In this document: piece after piece, positions 8,125 through 15,751 of the stretch
Layout of the letters: every line of letters starts with the position of its first letter
How positions within the stretch are numbered: position 1 is the first letter of the stretch
Position numbers and translations under genes: made by a program
Notes under the pieces: generated by a model
Databases searched by the model: none
Seen by the model: only the letters and a program-made list of their open reading frames with translations
What the model was told of the DNA's origin: nothing
Origin: Clostridia bacterium
GTDB taxonomy: Bacteria; Bacillota; Clostridia; Oscillospirales; RGIG7773
Direction of reading: 5' to 3'
Length of the DNA: 19,229 bases
NCBI GenBank assembly: GCA_017554835.1
Contig: JAFZHO010000121.1
Coordinates: 1-19,229 of the forward strand

Positions 8125-9249
8125 TCACATTCTGCTTCGGAATATGGACATATCCCTCTGAGAATAAACAGACATTATAAGTCCCACCGCCATCCAGACT
8201 GAGACAATGGAACTTCCCCCGTAGCTTAAAAAGGGGAGAGTAATACCGATAACGGGCAGTATTCCGATACACATACCGATATTTTCAACCATCTGAAAGA
8301 AAAGCATAGAAAAAACTCCAACGCAGATATAACTTCCCACGTGGTCTCTTGCAAGAGAAGATATATAAAGTATTCTCAAGAAAAGGCAAACAAAAAGCCC
8401 GATAAGAAGCACGCAACCGAGAAAACCGAATTCCTCACCACAAACGGAGAAGATAAAGTCGGTCTGCTTAGCGGGGAGAATACTGAACTGATTTTGAAGT
8501 CCTTGCAAATATCCTTTACCCGAAACGCCGCCTGCCCCAACGGCGATTTTGCTCTGAATTGCCTGATAGCCAAATCCCTGGGGGTCAAGTTCGGGGTTAA
8601 AGGTCAGAAGAACGCGTTGCTTCTGATAATTTTTGAAAACAAAATTCCAAAGAAAAACAAGTGCTCCTGCGGCTCCTAAAATTCCAATACCGAAAATTCT
8701 CAGGCGAAGCCCTGCGCAGAAAAGCATACCAATAACGATTGCGCAGTAAACGAAAACCGTTCCGAAATCTCCCTGAATTGCAATAATAACGGCAAAAATT
8801 CCAAAATGCAAAAGCAAAGAAGCGAGAGATTTTATATTATTAAGATGCTCTTTAACGATATTTATATGGGTGGCAAAGGAGATTATAAAAATTATTTTAA
8901 CAATCTCCGAGGGCTGAATTCCAATACCGAAAAATCTCAACCAGTTTTTGTTTCCGTCAACTTCTTTACCGAAAATAAATACGGATAGCAAAAATAAAAC
9001 TCCAAAAGCATATAGGAAAGGAGAGATTTTTGATAAAGTATCATACCCGAAAAAACAAATCACGGCAACACACATAAGCCCGAGACAACATCCCGCGCCC
9101 TGCACCAAAAGATATTTATAAGTTTCGTAAGAGTTTGTCGCACTGAAAACAAGAATAAGCCCATAAACGGATAAAGCAATTGCAAGTCCCAGAGTTATAA
9201 AGTCAATATTACGAAACTGTTGCAGCAATTTATTTTTGTTAAATTCCAT
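8125..9249 (-). CDS. rodA: SEDS-family peptidoglycan glycosyltransferase RodA
   Basis: RodA polymerises lipid II into glycan strands during cell elongation, working with a class B penicillin-binding protein. The 374-residue protein is built of about ten membrane helices. Diagnostic segments: GNKNWLRFFGIGIQPSEIVK (99-118), IQGDFGTVFVY (158-168), GGVSGKGYLQG (240-250) and the extracellular LPAKQTDFIFSVCGEEFGF (258-276). D264 matches the catalytic aspartate of RodA. The LPFLSYGGSS motif (338-347) is typical of SEDS proteins. The QTDFIF context and overall length favour RodA over FtsW. The ATG is preceded by AAGGTGA and lies 9 nt after the upstream ABM-type gene, with no promoter of its own. Confidence 0.93.
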   Translation of the reverse strand: MEFNKNKLLQQFRNIDFITLGLAIALSVYGLILVFSATNSYETYKYLLVQGAGCCLGLMCVAVICFFGYDTLSKISPFLYAFGVLFLLSVFIFGKEVDGNKNWLRFFGIGIQPSEIVKIIFIISFATHINIVKEHLNNIKSLASLLLHFGIFAVIIAIQGDFGTVFVYCAIVIGMLFCAGLRLRIFGIGILGAAGALVFLWNFVFKNYQKQRVLLTFNPELDPQGFGYQAIQSKIAVGAGGVSGKGYLQGLQNQFSILPAKQTDFIFSVCGEEFGFLGCVLLIGLFVCLFLRILYISSLARDHVGSYICVGVFSMLFFQMVENIGMCIGILPVIGITLPFLSYGGSSIVSVWMAVGLIMSVYSQRDMSIFRSRM

Positions 9250-9258
9250 TTAGTCACC

Positions 9259-9546
9259 TTATTTGATTTCAAATTCTCCCAAAACGGCAGATTTGATATA
9301 TTCATCTCTGAAAGTTTTCATAGCGTTCATATGAGGTTGCTCGATATGAATTTGCTGATGCTCTTTAGTTTCCCATTTTTCGATAAGAAGAAGGGAATTT
9401 TCATCCTTTTCGGAATAATAGTAGTCGTATAAGATACAACCGTTTTCGGCTCTTATGGCATCTAAAATTCCTTCTTTTTTCATTTTTTCAACGAATGCCT
9501 CTCTTTTACCGGGATGACATTCAAAACTAACGTAAATTGAATACAT
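9259..9546 (-). CDS. ABM-fold (antibiotic biosynthesis monooxygenase-like) protein
   Basis: A 95-residue protein of the dimeric alpha/beta-barrel ABM type (YgiN/quinol monooxygenase-like). Support: the N-terminal strand MYSIYVSFECHPGKREAFVE, the central ENGCILYDYYYSEKDENSLLLIEKWETKE, and the His-containing IHIEQPHMNAM near residues 68-78. Family members act as small oxygenases or bind heme or flavin partners; many have no known substrate. I chose the ATG at 9546 rather than an upstream in-frame start because AAGGAG stands just before it and the conserved first strand begins there. It starts 1 nt after the stop of the FAD oxidoreductase, suggesting tight coupling. Confidence 0.82.
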   Translation of the reverse strand: MYSIYVSFECHPGKREAFVEKMKKEGILDAIRAENGCILYDYYYSEKDENSLLLIEKWETKEHQQIHIEQPHMNAMKTFRDEYIKSAVLGEFEIK

Positions 9547-9547
9547 A

Positions 9548-10864
9548 TTATTTTTCTCCTTTATAGTTAGGCAAATAAGCCCCGATTTCAATAAGTTTTT
9601 TCTGAAGTTTTTTAACGTTTATTTCTCTGGGAGTAATATTTTCTTCAATAGCCATTGAAGAAGCCATTCCTGCCGCCTGCCCCGTAATATAGCAGCCGGG
9701 CATAACGCGGATAGACCCCATTAGGTATCTGTCGCAGCTTATGCAACGTCCTGCCATGAGAACGTTATCCAAGGTTTTGGGAAGCAAAATTCTATATGGA
9801 ATTCCATAGCTTTCGCCTTTGTTATATTTAAAGTTCTTTTTATATTCTTCTTCAAATTTTTTGAATCCCTCTTCATCAGGGTTTGATGCATGAATATCAA
9901 CGGGATAGCAGTATCTTCCTATTTCGTCGTCGAAAATTGCACGGTTTTGAAAATCCTTTAGACAAAGAACGTAGTCCCCCATAATTCGCCTTGACTCTCT
10001 TATTCCCATTATGGAAGCAGTTCCTGCAAGATTAACCTTTGAAAATCCGTTAAGAAATCTTCTGTAATACTCCTGATATTCAAGAAGAATTTTTCTCTGC
10101 TCAATAAATGCATTTGTCAGCGAAACCTCATCAAGAGGATTAATCCCAAAGGCGTGACCGATATTTCCGCCGCCAAAGGTTTTTCCGCTACGGCTTATTC
10201 CCGTAAGATGAAGGTCGTGGGTGGTAAAGATATCCTCTTTGAAAGCTTCTTTAAGCATACGGTCCTGGCGGCCATCTACCTTATCCCATTCAATATCAGT
10301 CCAAAAACTGCATAAGGTTCCGGGCATAACCTCGCCGTTTTCGTCTCCGTATTCAAAAGGAGCACCGGCTTTTGCACAAACGTCTCCGTCTCCCGTGCAG
10401 TCTATGAATATTTTTGATTCAATAGCATAGATACCGCTTTTTCCGGATAATATGACGTGGGATATATTGTTTTTATCTTTTTCAACTCCGATAATGCTGA
10501 CGCCGAGAATTGTTTTTATTTCTGCTTCGGTAACCATATCGTCATAAACTCGTTTCAGAACTTCGGTATTTATGGCGTTTTTTCTAAAACCGCCTGTTCC
10601 ACCTGCTTTTTCAAGACGGTTTAAAATCTCTCGACCAATTCCGTCAGCGAGAAAATTTTCCCCATCAGAAAACTGCATAAAGGCGGGAACCATTCCCACT
10701 GTTCCCGCACCGCCGAGAGAAAAGTTCATATCAACAATAGTTACGTCTTTTTCCTGACGTGCTGCAGTAACCGCTGCTGCGATTCCCGAGGGTCCGCCAC
10801 CGCATACGAGTATTTCGGTTTTATATCTTATATCAATATCACGAGAAAAGTTTATTTTTTCCAT
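9548..10864 (-). CDS. FAD-dependent oxidoreductase (FAD_oxidored family)
   Basis: A 438-residue flavoprotein with an N-terminal Rossmann FAD-binding motif (VCGGGPSGIAAAVTAAR, glycines at 22-27) and acidic D45 at the end of the second strand. A second FAD contact is IFIDCTGDGDVCAKAGA. The C-terminal block contains PKTLDNVLMAGRCISCDR and GSIRVMPGCYITGQAAGMA, typical of the family near succinate/fumarate-like and glycan- or steroid-associated oxidoreductases. Substrate unknown. The ATG at 10862-10864 is preferred over an in-frame ATG at 10894 because that one falls against the promoter -10 box; a GGGGG ribosome site lies 7 nt before the chosen start. It is first in a unit with an ABM-type gene and rodA. 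Confidence 0.86.
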   Translation of the reverse strand: MEKINFSRDIDIRYKTEILVCGGGPSGIAAAVTAARQEKDVTIVDMNFSLGGAGTVGMVPAFMQFSDGENFLADGIGREILNRLEKAGGTGGFRKNAINTEVLKRVYDDMVTEAEIKTILGVSIIGVEKDKNNISHVILSGKSGIYAIESKIFIDCTGDGDVCAKAGAPFEYGDENGEVMPGTLCSFWTDIEWDKVDGRQDRMLKEAFKEDIFTTHDLHLTGISRSGKTFGGGNIGHAFGINPLDEVSLTNAFIEQRKILLEYQEYYRRFLNGFSKVNLAGTASIMGIRESRRIMGDYVLCLKDFQNRAIFDDEIGRYCYPVDIHASNPDEEGFKKFEEEYKKNFKYNKGESYGIPYRILLPKTLDNVLMAGRCISCDRYLMGSIRVMPGCYITGQAAGMASSMAIEENITPREINVKKLQKKLIEIGAYLPNYKGEK

Positions 10865-10894
10865 GATTATACCCCCGAAACTGATTTCTAACAT

Positions 10895-10923
10895 ATTATA
10901 ACATATTAAAAAAAGTTATTCAA
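10895..10923 (-). promoter_or_regulatory. Promoter of the FAD oxidoreductase-ABM-rodA unit
   Basis: On the minus strand TTGAAT (10918-10923), a 17-nt spacer and a perfect TATAAT (10895-10900) form a good sigma-A-type promoter. The predicted start near 10888 gives a leader of about 24 nt before the ATG at 10864. This also excludes the upstream ATG at 10894 as the translation start. Confidence 0.78.
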
Positions 10924-10960
10924 TTTATTAAAAGGATATATTTTATTTTTTTTAAATATA

Positions 10961-10969
10961 TGATATACT
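10961..10969 (+). promoter_or_regulatory. Extended -10 promoter of the fhs operon
   Basis: TGATATACT is an extended -10 (TGn followed by TATACT at 10964-10969). The -35 region is only T-rich, which the extended -10 would compensate. The transcript would start near 10976, about 28 nt before the fhs ATG. The intergenic stretch 10865-11003 thus holds two divergent, non-overlapping promoters and nothing else that I can see. Confidence 0.55.
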
Positions 10970-11003
10970 ATTAAAAAAGCAAAAAAACAGGGGGAACTTT
11001 TTT

Positions 11004-12674
11004 ATGCTAACAGATATCGAAATTGCCAAACAGGCAAAAATGAAAAAAATCTACGAAATTGCGGAAAAAATCGGATTGTCCCAGGATGATATAGAACCAT
11101 ACGGACATTATAAAGCAAAAATCTCTCAGAGCGTTTACGAAAAAACAAAAGATAATAAAGACGGTAAACTTATTCTTGTTACCGCTATTAACCCAACTCC
11201 TGCAGGAGAAGGCAAAACTACTATTTCAGTTGGTCTTGCTCAGGCAATGGGAGTTCTTAATAAAAACTGTATCCTTGCTCTTCGTGAGCCATCTCTTGGT
11301 CCCGTTTTCGGTATAAAAGGTGGTGCCGCAGGAGGAGGATATTCTCAGGTTGTTCCAATGGAGGATATTAACCTTCATTTCACGGGGGATATGCACGCTA
11401 TTACTGCTGCAAATAACCTTTTGTGTGCCTTAGTTGATAACCACGTTCATCAGGGAAATGACCTTAATATCGACGTGAGAAGAATTCTTATAAAAAGAGT
11501 TCTTGATATGAACGATAGAGCATTGAGAGAAACTGTTGTTGGCCTTGGCGGAAAAATCAACGGTTTTCCAAGACAGGATAGCTTTATGATTACTGTTGCA
11601 AGTGAGATTATGGCTATTTTATGCCTGAGTTCCGACCTTTCAGACCTGAAAGAAAAAATCGGCAATATCCTTGTTGCATATAAAATTGACGGAAGCCCCG
11701 TTTATGCAAAAGACCTTAACGCTCAGGGCGCTATGACTGCACTATTGAAGGATGCTATTAATCCAAACTTAGTTCAGACCCTTGAAAATACTCCTTGCCT
11801 TATGCACGGTGGTCCTTTTGCAAATATTGCTCATGGTTGTAACTCCGTGAGAGCAACTAAACTTGCACTTAAACTTGGAGACTACGTTATTACCGAAGCA
11901 GGTTTCGGCGCTGACCTTGGAGCAGAAAAGTTCATGAATATCAAATGCAGAAAAGCAGGAATTTCTCCTGACTGCGTTGTTATAGTTGCTACCGTAAGAG
12001 CACTTAAATATAACGGCGGCGTAAAAAGAAACGATTTAGGCGAAGAGAACGTTGATGCTCTTGCAAAAGGAAGCGTAAACCTTCTTAAACATATCGAAAA
12101 TATAAAAAGCTTTGGCGTTCCCGTTGTTGTTGCACTTAACCATTTTGCAACTGATACTGAAAAAGAGATAGAATTTATAGAAAATCTTTGCAAGGAAAAC
12201 GGCGTTGAATGTTCTTTTGCAGATATTTTCTTAAAAGGCGGAAAAGGCGGAACTGACCTTGCTGAAAAAGTTATTTCAACCATAGAAAATAAGGAAAAAG
12301 ACTTTAAATTTACGTATGAACTCGATTTAGGAATTAAAGAAAAAATCGAAAAAATCGCAAAAAATATCTACGGCGCATCAAAAGTTAATTTCGCTGATAA
12401 AGCCCTTAAAGCCATCGACGAAATTGAAAAAATGGGCTTTGGTAACTTGCCCGTATGTATGGCAAAAACCCAGTATTCACTTTCAGATGACCCTGCAAAA
12501 CTTGGCAAGCCCGAAAACTTCGAGGTTACTGTCCGTGATATTTCTCCAAGTCTTGGCGCAGGATTTATCGTTGCCCTTCTTGGTAATATTATGACTATGC
12601 CGGGACTTCCAAAAGTTCCTGCCGCAAACAATATTGATATTGATAATAACGGCGAGATAACAGGACTTTTCTAA
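11004..12674 (+). CDS. fhs: Formate-tetrahydrofolate ligase
   Basis: This enzyme makes 10-formyl-THF from formate, ATP and THF, feeding purine and serine synthesis or acetogenic/one-carbon flux. The 556-residue length is normal. The ATP-binding P-loop NPTPAGEGKTT lies at about residues 63-73; the signature GIKGGAAGGGYSQV and HFTGDMHAI blocks follow. The C-terminal PGLPKVPAANNIDID is also conserved. The start ATG is preceded by AGGGGGAA at 9-nt spacing. No other Wood-Ljungdahl gene is nearby, so the context does not prove acetogenesis. It is the first gene of a five-gene unit ending with upp. Confidence 0.98.
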   Translation: MLTDIEIAKQAKMKKIYEIAEKIGLSQDDIEPYGHYKAKISQSVYEKTKDNKDGKLILVTAINPTPAGEGKTTISVGLAQAMGVLNKNCILALREPSLGPVFGIKGGAAGGGYSQVVPMEDINLHFTGDMHAITAANNLLCALVDNHVHQGNDLNIDVRRILIKRVLDMNDRALRETVVGLGGKINGFPRQDSFMITVASEIMAILCLSSDLSDLKEKIGNILVAYKIDGSPVYAKDLNAQGAMTALLKDAINPNLVQTLENTPCLMHGGPFANIAHGCNSVRATKLALKLGDYVITEAGFGADLGAEKFMNIKCRKAGISPDCVVIVATVRALKYNGGVKRNDLGEENVDALAKGSVNLLKHIENIKSFGVPVVVALNHFATDTEKEIEFIENLCKENGVECSFADIFLKGGKGGTDLAEKVISTIENKEKDFKFTYELDLGIKEKIEKIAKNIYGASKVNFADKALKAIDEIEKMGFGNLPVCMAKTQYSLSDDPAKLGKPENFEVTVRDISPSLGAGFIVALLGNIMTMPGLPKVPAANNIDIDNNGEITGLF

Positions 12675-12688
12675 ACCGAGGAGATTAT

Positions 12689-13108
12689 ATGGAATATATT
12701 TCAAAATCCCCTGAAGAAACAGAAAAAATCGCATTTGATTTTTCTAAAAATCTTAAAAATAACGATATAGTATGCTTCTTCGGAGGAATGGGAGCAGGCA
12801 AAACTGCATTTACTCGTGGGGCAGTAAAAGCCCTTGGAATTTCCGATAGAGTAACAAGCCCCACCTTTTCTATCGTAAATGAATATAACGGAGAAAATAC
12901 CGTTTTTCATTTTGATATGTATCGGGTGGAGGATGAGGATAGTCTTTATTCCACGGGATTTTATGACTATATGGATAGAGACGGAATTTTGTTTATCGAG
13001 TGGAGCGAAAATATTTTGCCTTATCTTCCAAAAGATTATTATAAAGTTACAATAGATAAAATTTCTGAAAACGAAAGAAAAATAATTATTAAAAAGGCAG
13101 ATGAATAA
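12689..13108 (+). CDS. tsaE: tRNA t6A biosynthesis ATPase TsaE
   Basis: TsaE is the small ATPase that works with TsaB and TsaD in forming N6-threonylcarbamoyl-A37 of ANN-decoding tRNAs. The 139-residue protein has Walker A GGMGAGKT (32-39), the TSPTFSIVNEY switch (56-66), HFDMYR with D76, and LFIEWSENI (101-109). A GAGGAG ribosome site sits in the 14-nt gap after fhs. It overlaps or abuts tsaB, its functional partner. Confidence 0.95.
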   Translation: MEYISKSPEETEKIAFDFSKNLKNNDIVCFFGGMGAGKTAFTRGAVKALGISDRVTSPTFSIVNEYNGENTVFHFDMYRVEDEDSLYSTGFYDYMDRDGILFIEWSENILPYLPKDYYKVTIDKISENERKIIIKKADE

Positions 13109-13814
13109 AATGGTGATTCTCGCTTGTGATTCAAGCGCAAAACCTTGCAGCGTTGCAATTTTAGATGGAGAAAAGCTTGTTTATCAGAGTTTTCTCAATA
13201 ATAAGCTTACCCATAGCGAAACTCTGATGCCTATGATAGAAAACGCTCTTTCGCTTTCGGGATATGATTTATCAAAAATTGATGCCATCGCTATTTCAAA
13301 AGGTCCCGGCTCTTTTACGGGAGTTAGAATTGGAGTTTCGGCAGTCAAAGGAATCGCAATGGGGAGAAATATTCCCTGCATTGGAGTTTCGACTTTGAAA
13401 TCCATGGCTTATAACCATAAAAACTGCCAAAAAGTTATATGCTCCGTAATGGATGCAAGACGAGACCAGGTTTATAACGGAATATTTGAGTTTTCCCATG
13501 GAATACTTAAAGTAATAGAAGATGATAGAGCAGTTTCTCTGGACGAGCTTAAAGCAGAACTTTCCAAAATAGAAAAAGATATAATTCTTGTTGGAGACGG
13601 TGCAGATTTATGCTATAATTATATGAAAGAACTTTCAAATCTTTCAATCGCTGAGGAGAACGTAAAATACCAAAATGGCTACGGAGTTGGGCTTTGTGCC
13701 ATTGAAGCGTATAAAAACGGGGAATACGATGATTTCAGAACTCTTGTTCCCGGTTATCTTCGAAAATCTCAGGCCCAGAGAGAACTTGAAGAAAAAGAAA
13801 AAAGGAATGTTTAA
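13101..13814 (+). CDS. tsaB: tRNA t6A biosynthesis protein TsaB
   Basis: TsaB is an inactive paralogue of the Kae1/TsaD fold that heterodimerises with TsaD for tRNA t6A synthesis. The 237-residue length is normal. It shows ILACDSSAKPCSVAI at the N-terminus and the hallmark KGPGSFTGVRIG (67-78). The frame allows ATG at 13101 (8-nt overlap with tsaE) or ATG at 13110 just after the tsaE stop; the latter gives MVILACDSS, closest to the family's usual N-terminus. The family's common neighbours rimI and tsaD are not adjacent; rpiB follows instead, so tsaD must be elsewhere. Confidence 0.94.
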   Translation: MNKMVILACDSSAKPCSVAILDGEKLVYQSFLNNKLTHSETLMPMIENALSLSGYDLSKIDAIAISKGPGSFTGVRIGVSAVKGIAMGRNIPCIGVSTLKSMAYNHKNCQKVICSVMDARRDQVYNGIFEFSHGILKVIEDDRAVSLDELKAELSKIEKDIILVGDGADLCYNYMKELSNLSIAEENVKYQNGYGVGLCAIEAYKNGEYDDFRTLVPGYLRKSQAQRELEEKEKRNV

Positions 13815-13818
13815 TAAT

Positions 13819-14268
13819 ATGAAAATTGCAGTTGGAAGCGACCATGCCGGATTTAGTCTTAAAGACGGCGTTATAAAGCATATAGAAGGAAAAGGGTATG
13901 AGGTTTTAGATATGGGGACGTATACTACCGATTCCTGCCATTATCCGGATATTGCAGAAAAAGTGGCAAAAGCAGTTTCAAAAGGAGAATGCGACCTTGG
14001 AATCCTCGTTTGCGGAACGGGAATCGGAATGAGTCTTGCCGCAAATAAAGTGAGAGGAATCCGTGCCGCAGTATGCTCCGATACTTTCAGCGCGAGATAT
14101 ACTCGCCTTCATAACGATGCAAATATTCTTTGCTTTGGCGAGAGGGTAGTAGGACCGGGACTTGCTCTTGAACTTGTTGATGCTTTTCTTGATACCGATT
14201 TTGAAGGCGGAAGGCATCAGATCAGAGTTGACCTGATTAAAAAAATTGAAGATGAAAATTTTAAATAA
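13819..14268 (+). CDS. rpiB: Ribose-5-phosphate isomerase B
   Basis: RpiB interconverts ribose-5-phosphate and ribulose-5-phosphate in the pentose phosphate pathway. With the ATG at 13819 the protein has 149 residues, the usual size. Motifs: MKIAVGSDHAGF at the N-terminus, CHYPDIAE, the catalytic CGTGIGMSLAANK loop, and RLHNDANILCFGERV. The frame is open far upstream into tsaB, but the conserved N-terminus begins at 13819; an ATG at 13807 is excluded because the AAAGGA ribosome site directly abuts it. The gap to tsaB is 4 nt, indicating coupling. Confidence 0.95.
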   Translation: MKIAVGSDHAGFSLKDGVIKHIEGKGYEVLDMGTYTTDSCHYPDIAEKVAKAVSKGECDLGILVCGTGIGMSLAANKVRGIRAAVCSDTFSARYTRLHNDANILCFGERVVGPGLALELVDAFLDTDFEGGRHQIRVDLIKKIEDENFK

Positions 14269-14286
14269 TCAAAAGGAGAAATCATT

Positions 14287-14919
14287 ATGAGTGAAAAACT
14301 TCATTTAATGGACCATCCCTTAATAAAACACAAAGTATCTCTTATCAGAGATAAAAACACAGGCGTTAAAGAATTTCGCGAAATGATAGGCGAAATTGCT
14401 ACTTTAATGTGTTACGAGGCAACAAGAGACCTTCCTCTAAAAGAGGTAGAGATTGAGACTCCCGTTGCTATGGCAAAAACCTACGTTATATCAGGAAAAA
14501 AACTTGCTATCGTTCCCATACTTCGAGCAGGTCTTGGAATGGTTGACGGAATGCTAAGTCTTATCCCTGCGGCAAAAGTAGGCCATCTTGGTATGTATCG
14601 TGACCCTGATACTCTTGAACCCGTTGAATATTACTGCAAAATGCCCGCAGATATAACCGAGAGAGAGGTTATTATCGTTGACCCAATGCTTGCAACAGGT
14701 GGCAGCGCTTGCGATGCTATTGCAAGAATTAAAGAATTCGGACCAAAAAATATTAAGCTTATGTGCATTATCGGCGCTCCCGAGGGAGTAAAAGCCGTTA
14801 AAGATGCTCATCCTGATATTGATATTTATCTTGCAACTCTTGACGAGAAACTAAACGACCATGGATACATAGTTCCCGGTCTCGGCGACGCAGGAGATAG
14901 AATTTTCGGCACAAAATAA
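14287..14919 (+). CDS. upp: Uracil phosphoribosyltransferase
   Basis: Upp salvages uracil to UMP using PRPP. The 210-residue length is typical. The PRPP-binding loop is VDPMLATGGSA (131-141); VPILRAGLGMVDGML (76-90) and the C-terminal uracil-binding GYIVPGLGDAGDRIFGTK are fully conserved. AAAAGGAGAA stands before the ATG, 18 nt after rpiB. As the last gene of the fhs operon it places uracil salvage next to ribose-5-phosphate supply, the PRPP precursor. A terminator follows directly. Confidence 0.98.
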   Translation: MSEKLHLMDHPLIKHKVSLIRDKNTGVKEFREMIGEIATLMCYEATRDLPLKEVEIETPVAMAKTYVISGKKLAIVPILRAGLGMVDGMLSLIPAAKVGHLGMYRDPDTLEPVEYYCKMPADITEREVIIVDPMLATGGSACDAIARIKEFGPKNIKLMCIIGAPEGVKAVKDAHPDIDIYLATLDEKLNDHGYIVPGLGDAGDRIFGTK

Positions 14920-14928
14920 TATAAAAAC

Positions 14929-14958
14929 AAAAACCTTTGAATTTTTTCAAAGGTTTTT
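14929..14958 (+). terminator. Rho-independent terminator of the fhs-upp operon
   Basis: A perfect 13-bp stem (14929-14941 with 14946-14958, loop TTTT) ends in a run of T residues and follows the upp stop by about 10 nt. The A-run on the left arm also gives a T-run on the minus strand, but no minus-strand gene runs into it. Confidence 0.9.
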
Positions 14959-14982
14959 ATTTATATTTATAGGTAAATAGTG

Positions 14983-14988
14983 TATAAT
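14983..14988 (+). promoter_or_regulatory. Likely -10 element of nadE-rlmD
   Basis: A perfect TATAAT lies directly after the upp terminator. The best -35 at 17-nt spacing is TTTATA (14960-14965), which is weak. The start would be near 14995, about 22 nt before the nadE ATG, which has an AAAAGGAG ribosome site. Confidence 0.6.
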
Positions 14989-15016
14989 GATATAAAATTC
15001 TAAAAGGAGAAAAATT

Positions 15017-15751
15017 ATGGATTGCAAAAAAGAGGTTGAAAAAAGAGTCGCCTTTATAAAAGATTTACTTAAAAAAACAGGAGCAAAAGGAATCGTTTTC
15101 GGCAACAGTGGCGGAAAAGACTGTGCCCTTGTTGGAATCCTATGCAAAATGGCCTGCGAAAATACGTTGAGTATTATGATGCCCTGCCAGTCAAAGCAGA
15201 ATTACGGCTCCGATATGGAAGATGCAAAAAAAGTATGCGAAAAATTTAATATAGATTATAAAATTATTGATCTTACAGAAGCAAAAAATCAGATGGTTTC
15301 TGCTATTTCGGGAAAAAGTGATATAAGTCATAGCGCAGACGTTAATATTGCGCCCCGACTTAGAATGACTACTCTTTATACTATCGGTCAGTCAATGGGG
15401 TATCTTGTTGCGGGAACGGGAAATAAATGCGAAATTTTTATGGGTTATTTCACTAAATGGGGCGACGGGGGAAGCGATTTCAACGTTGTTTCCGACCTTT
15501 ACGTTTCTGAGGTTTATGAGCTTTTGAGATACCTTGAAGCACCGTTAAATATTATCGAAAAAGCCCCATCAGCAGGACTTTTTGAAGGTCAGACCGACGA
15601 AAAGGAAATGGGAGTTACCTACGCTCAGATAGAAGAATATATAAAAACGGGCAATGGCCCCGACGGTATCAAAGAAAAAATCGCAAGAGCAAATGCTATT
15701 ACGGCTCATAAGAGAAGAATGCCTCTTACCTATGCCGAAGGACTTGAATAA
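15017..15751 (+). CDS. nadE: NAD synthetase, ammonia-dependent type
   Basis: NadE adenylates and amidates nicotinic acid adenine dinucleotide to NAD+. The 244-residue protein has only the synthetase domain; no N-terminal glutaminase domain is present, so ammonia is the expected nitrogen donor. It has the PP-loop GNSGGKD (29-35), with Cys at position 36 where SGGxDS-type enzymes usually have Ser. It also has NIAPRLRMTTLY (110-121), GTGNK (133-137), GYFTKWGDGGSDF (143-155) and PSAGLFEGQTDE (184-195). Its stop TAA shares one base with the ATG of the next gene (TAATG), so the two are coupled. Confidence 0.94.
   Translation: MDCKKEVEKRVAFIKDLLKKTGAKGIVFGNSGGKDCALVGILCKMACENTLSIMMPCQSKQNYGSDMEDAKKVCEKFNIDYKIIDLTEAKNQMVSAISGKSDISHSADVNIAPRLRMTTLYTIGQSMGYLVAGTGNKCEIFMGYFTKWGDGGSDFNVVSDLYVSEVYELLRYLEAPLNIIEKAPSAGLFEGQTDEKEMGVTYAQIEEYIKTGNGPDGIKEKIARANAITAHKRRMPLTYAEGLE

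Noticed and set aside
10865..10894. Upstream ATG at 10894 as start of the FAD oxidoreductase
   Set aside because: The ATG falls immediately beside the predicted -10 box and upstream of the predicted transcript start, and it lacks a ribosome site.
14920..15016. Riboswitch upstream of nadE
   Set aside because: The gap is filled by the upp terminator and a -10 element, leaving a leader of only about 22 nt, too short for a known riboswitch.
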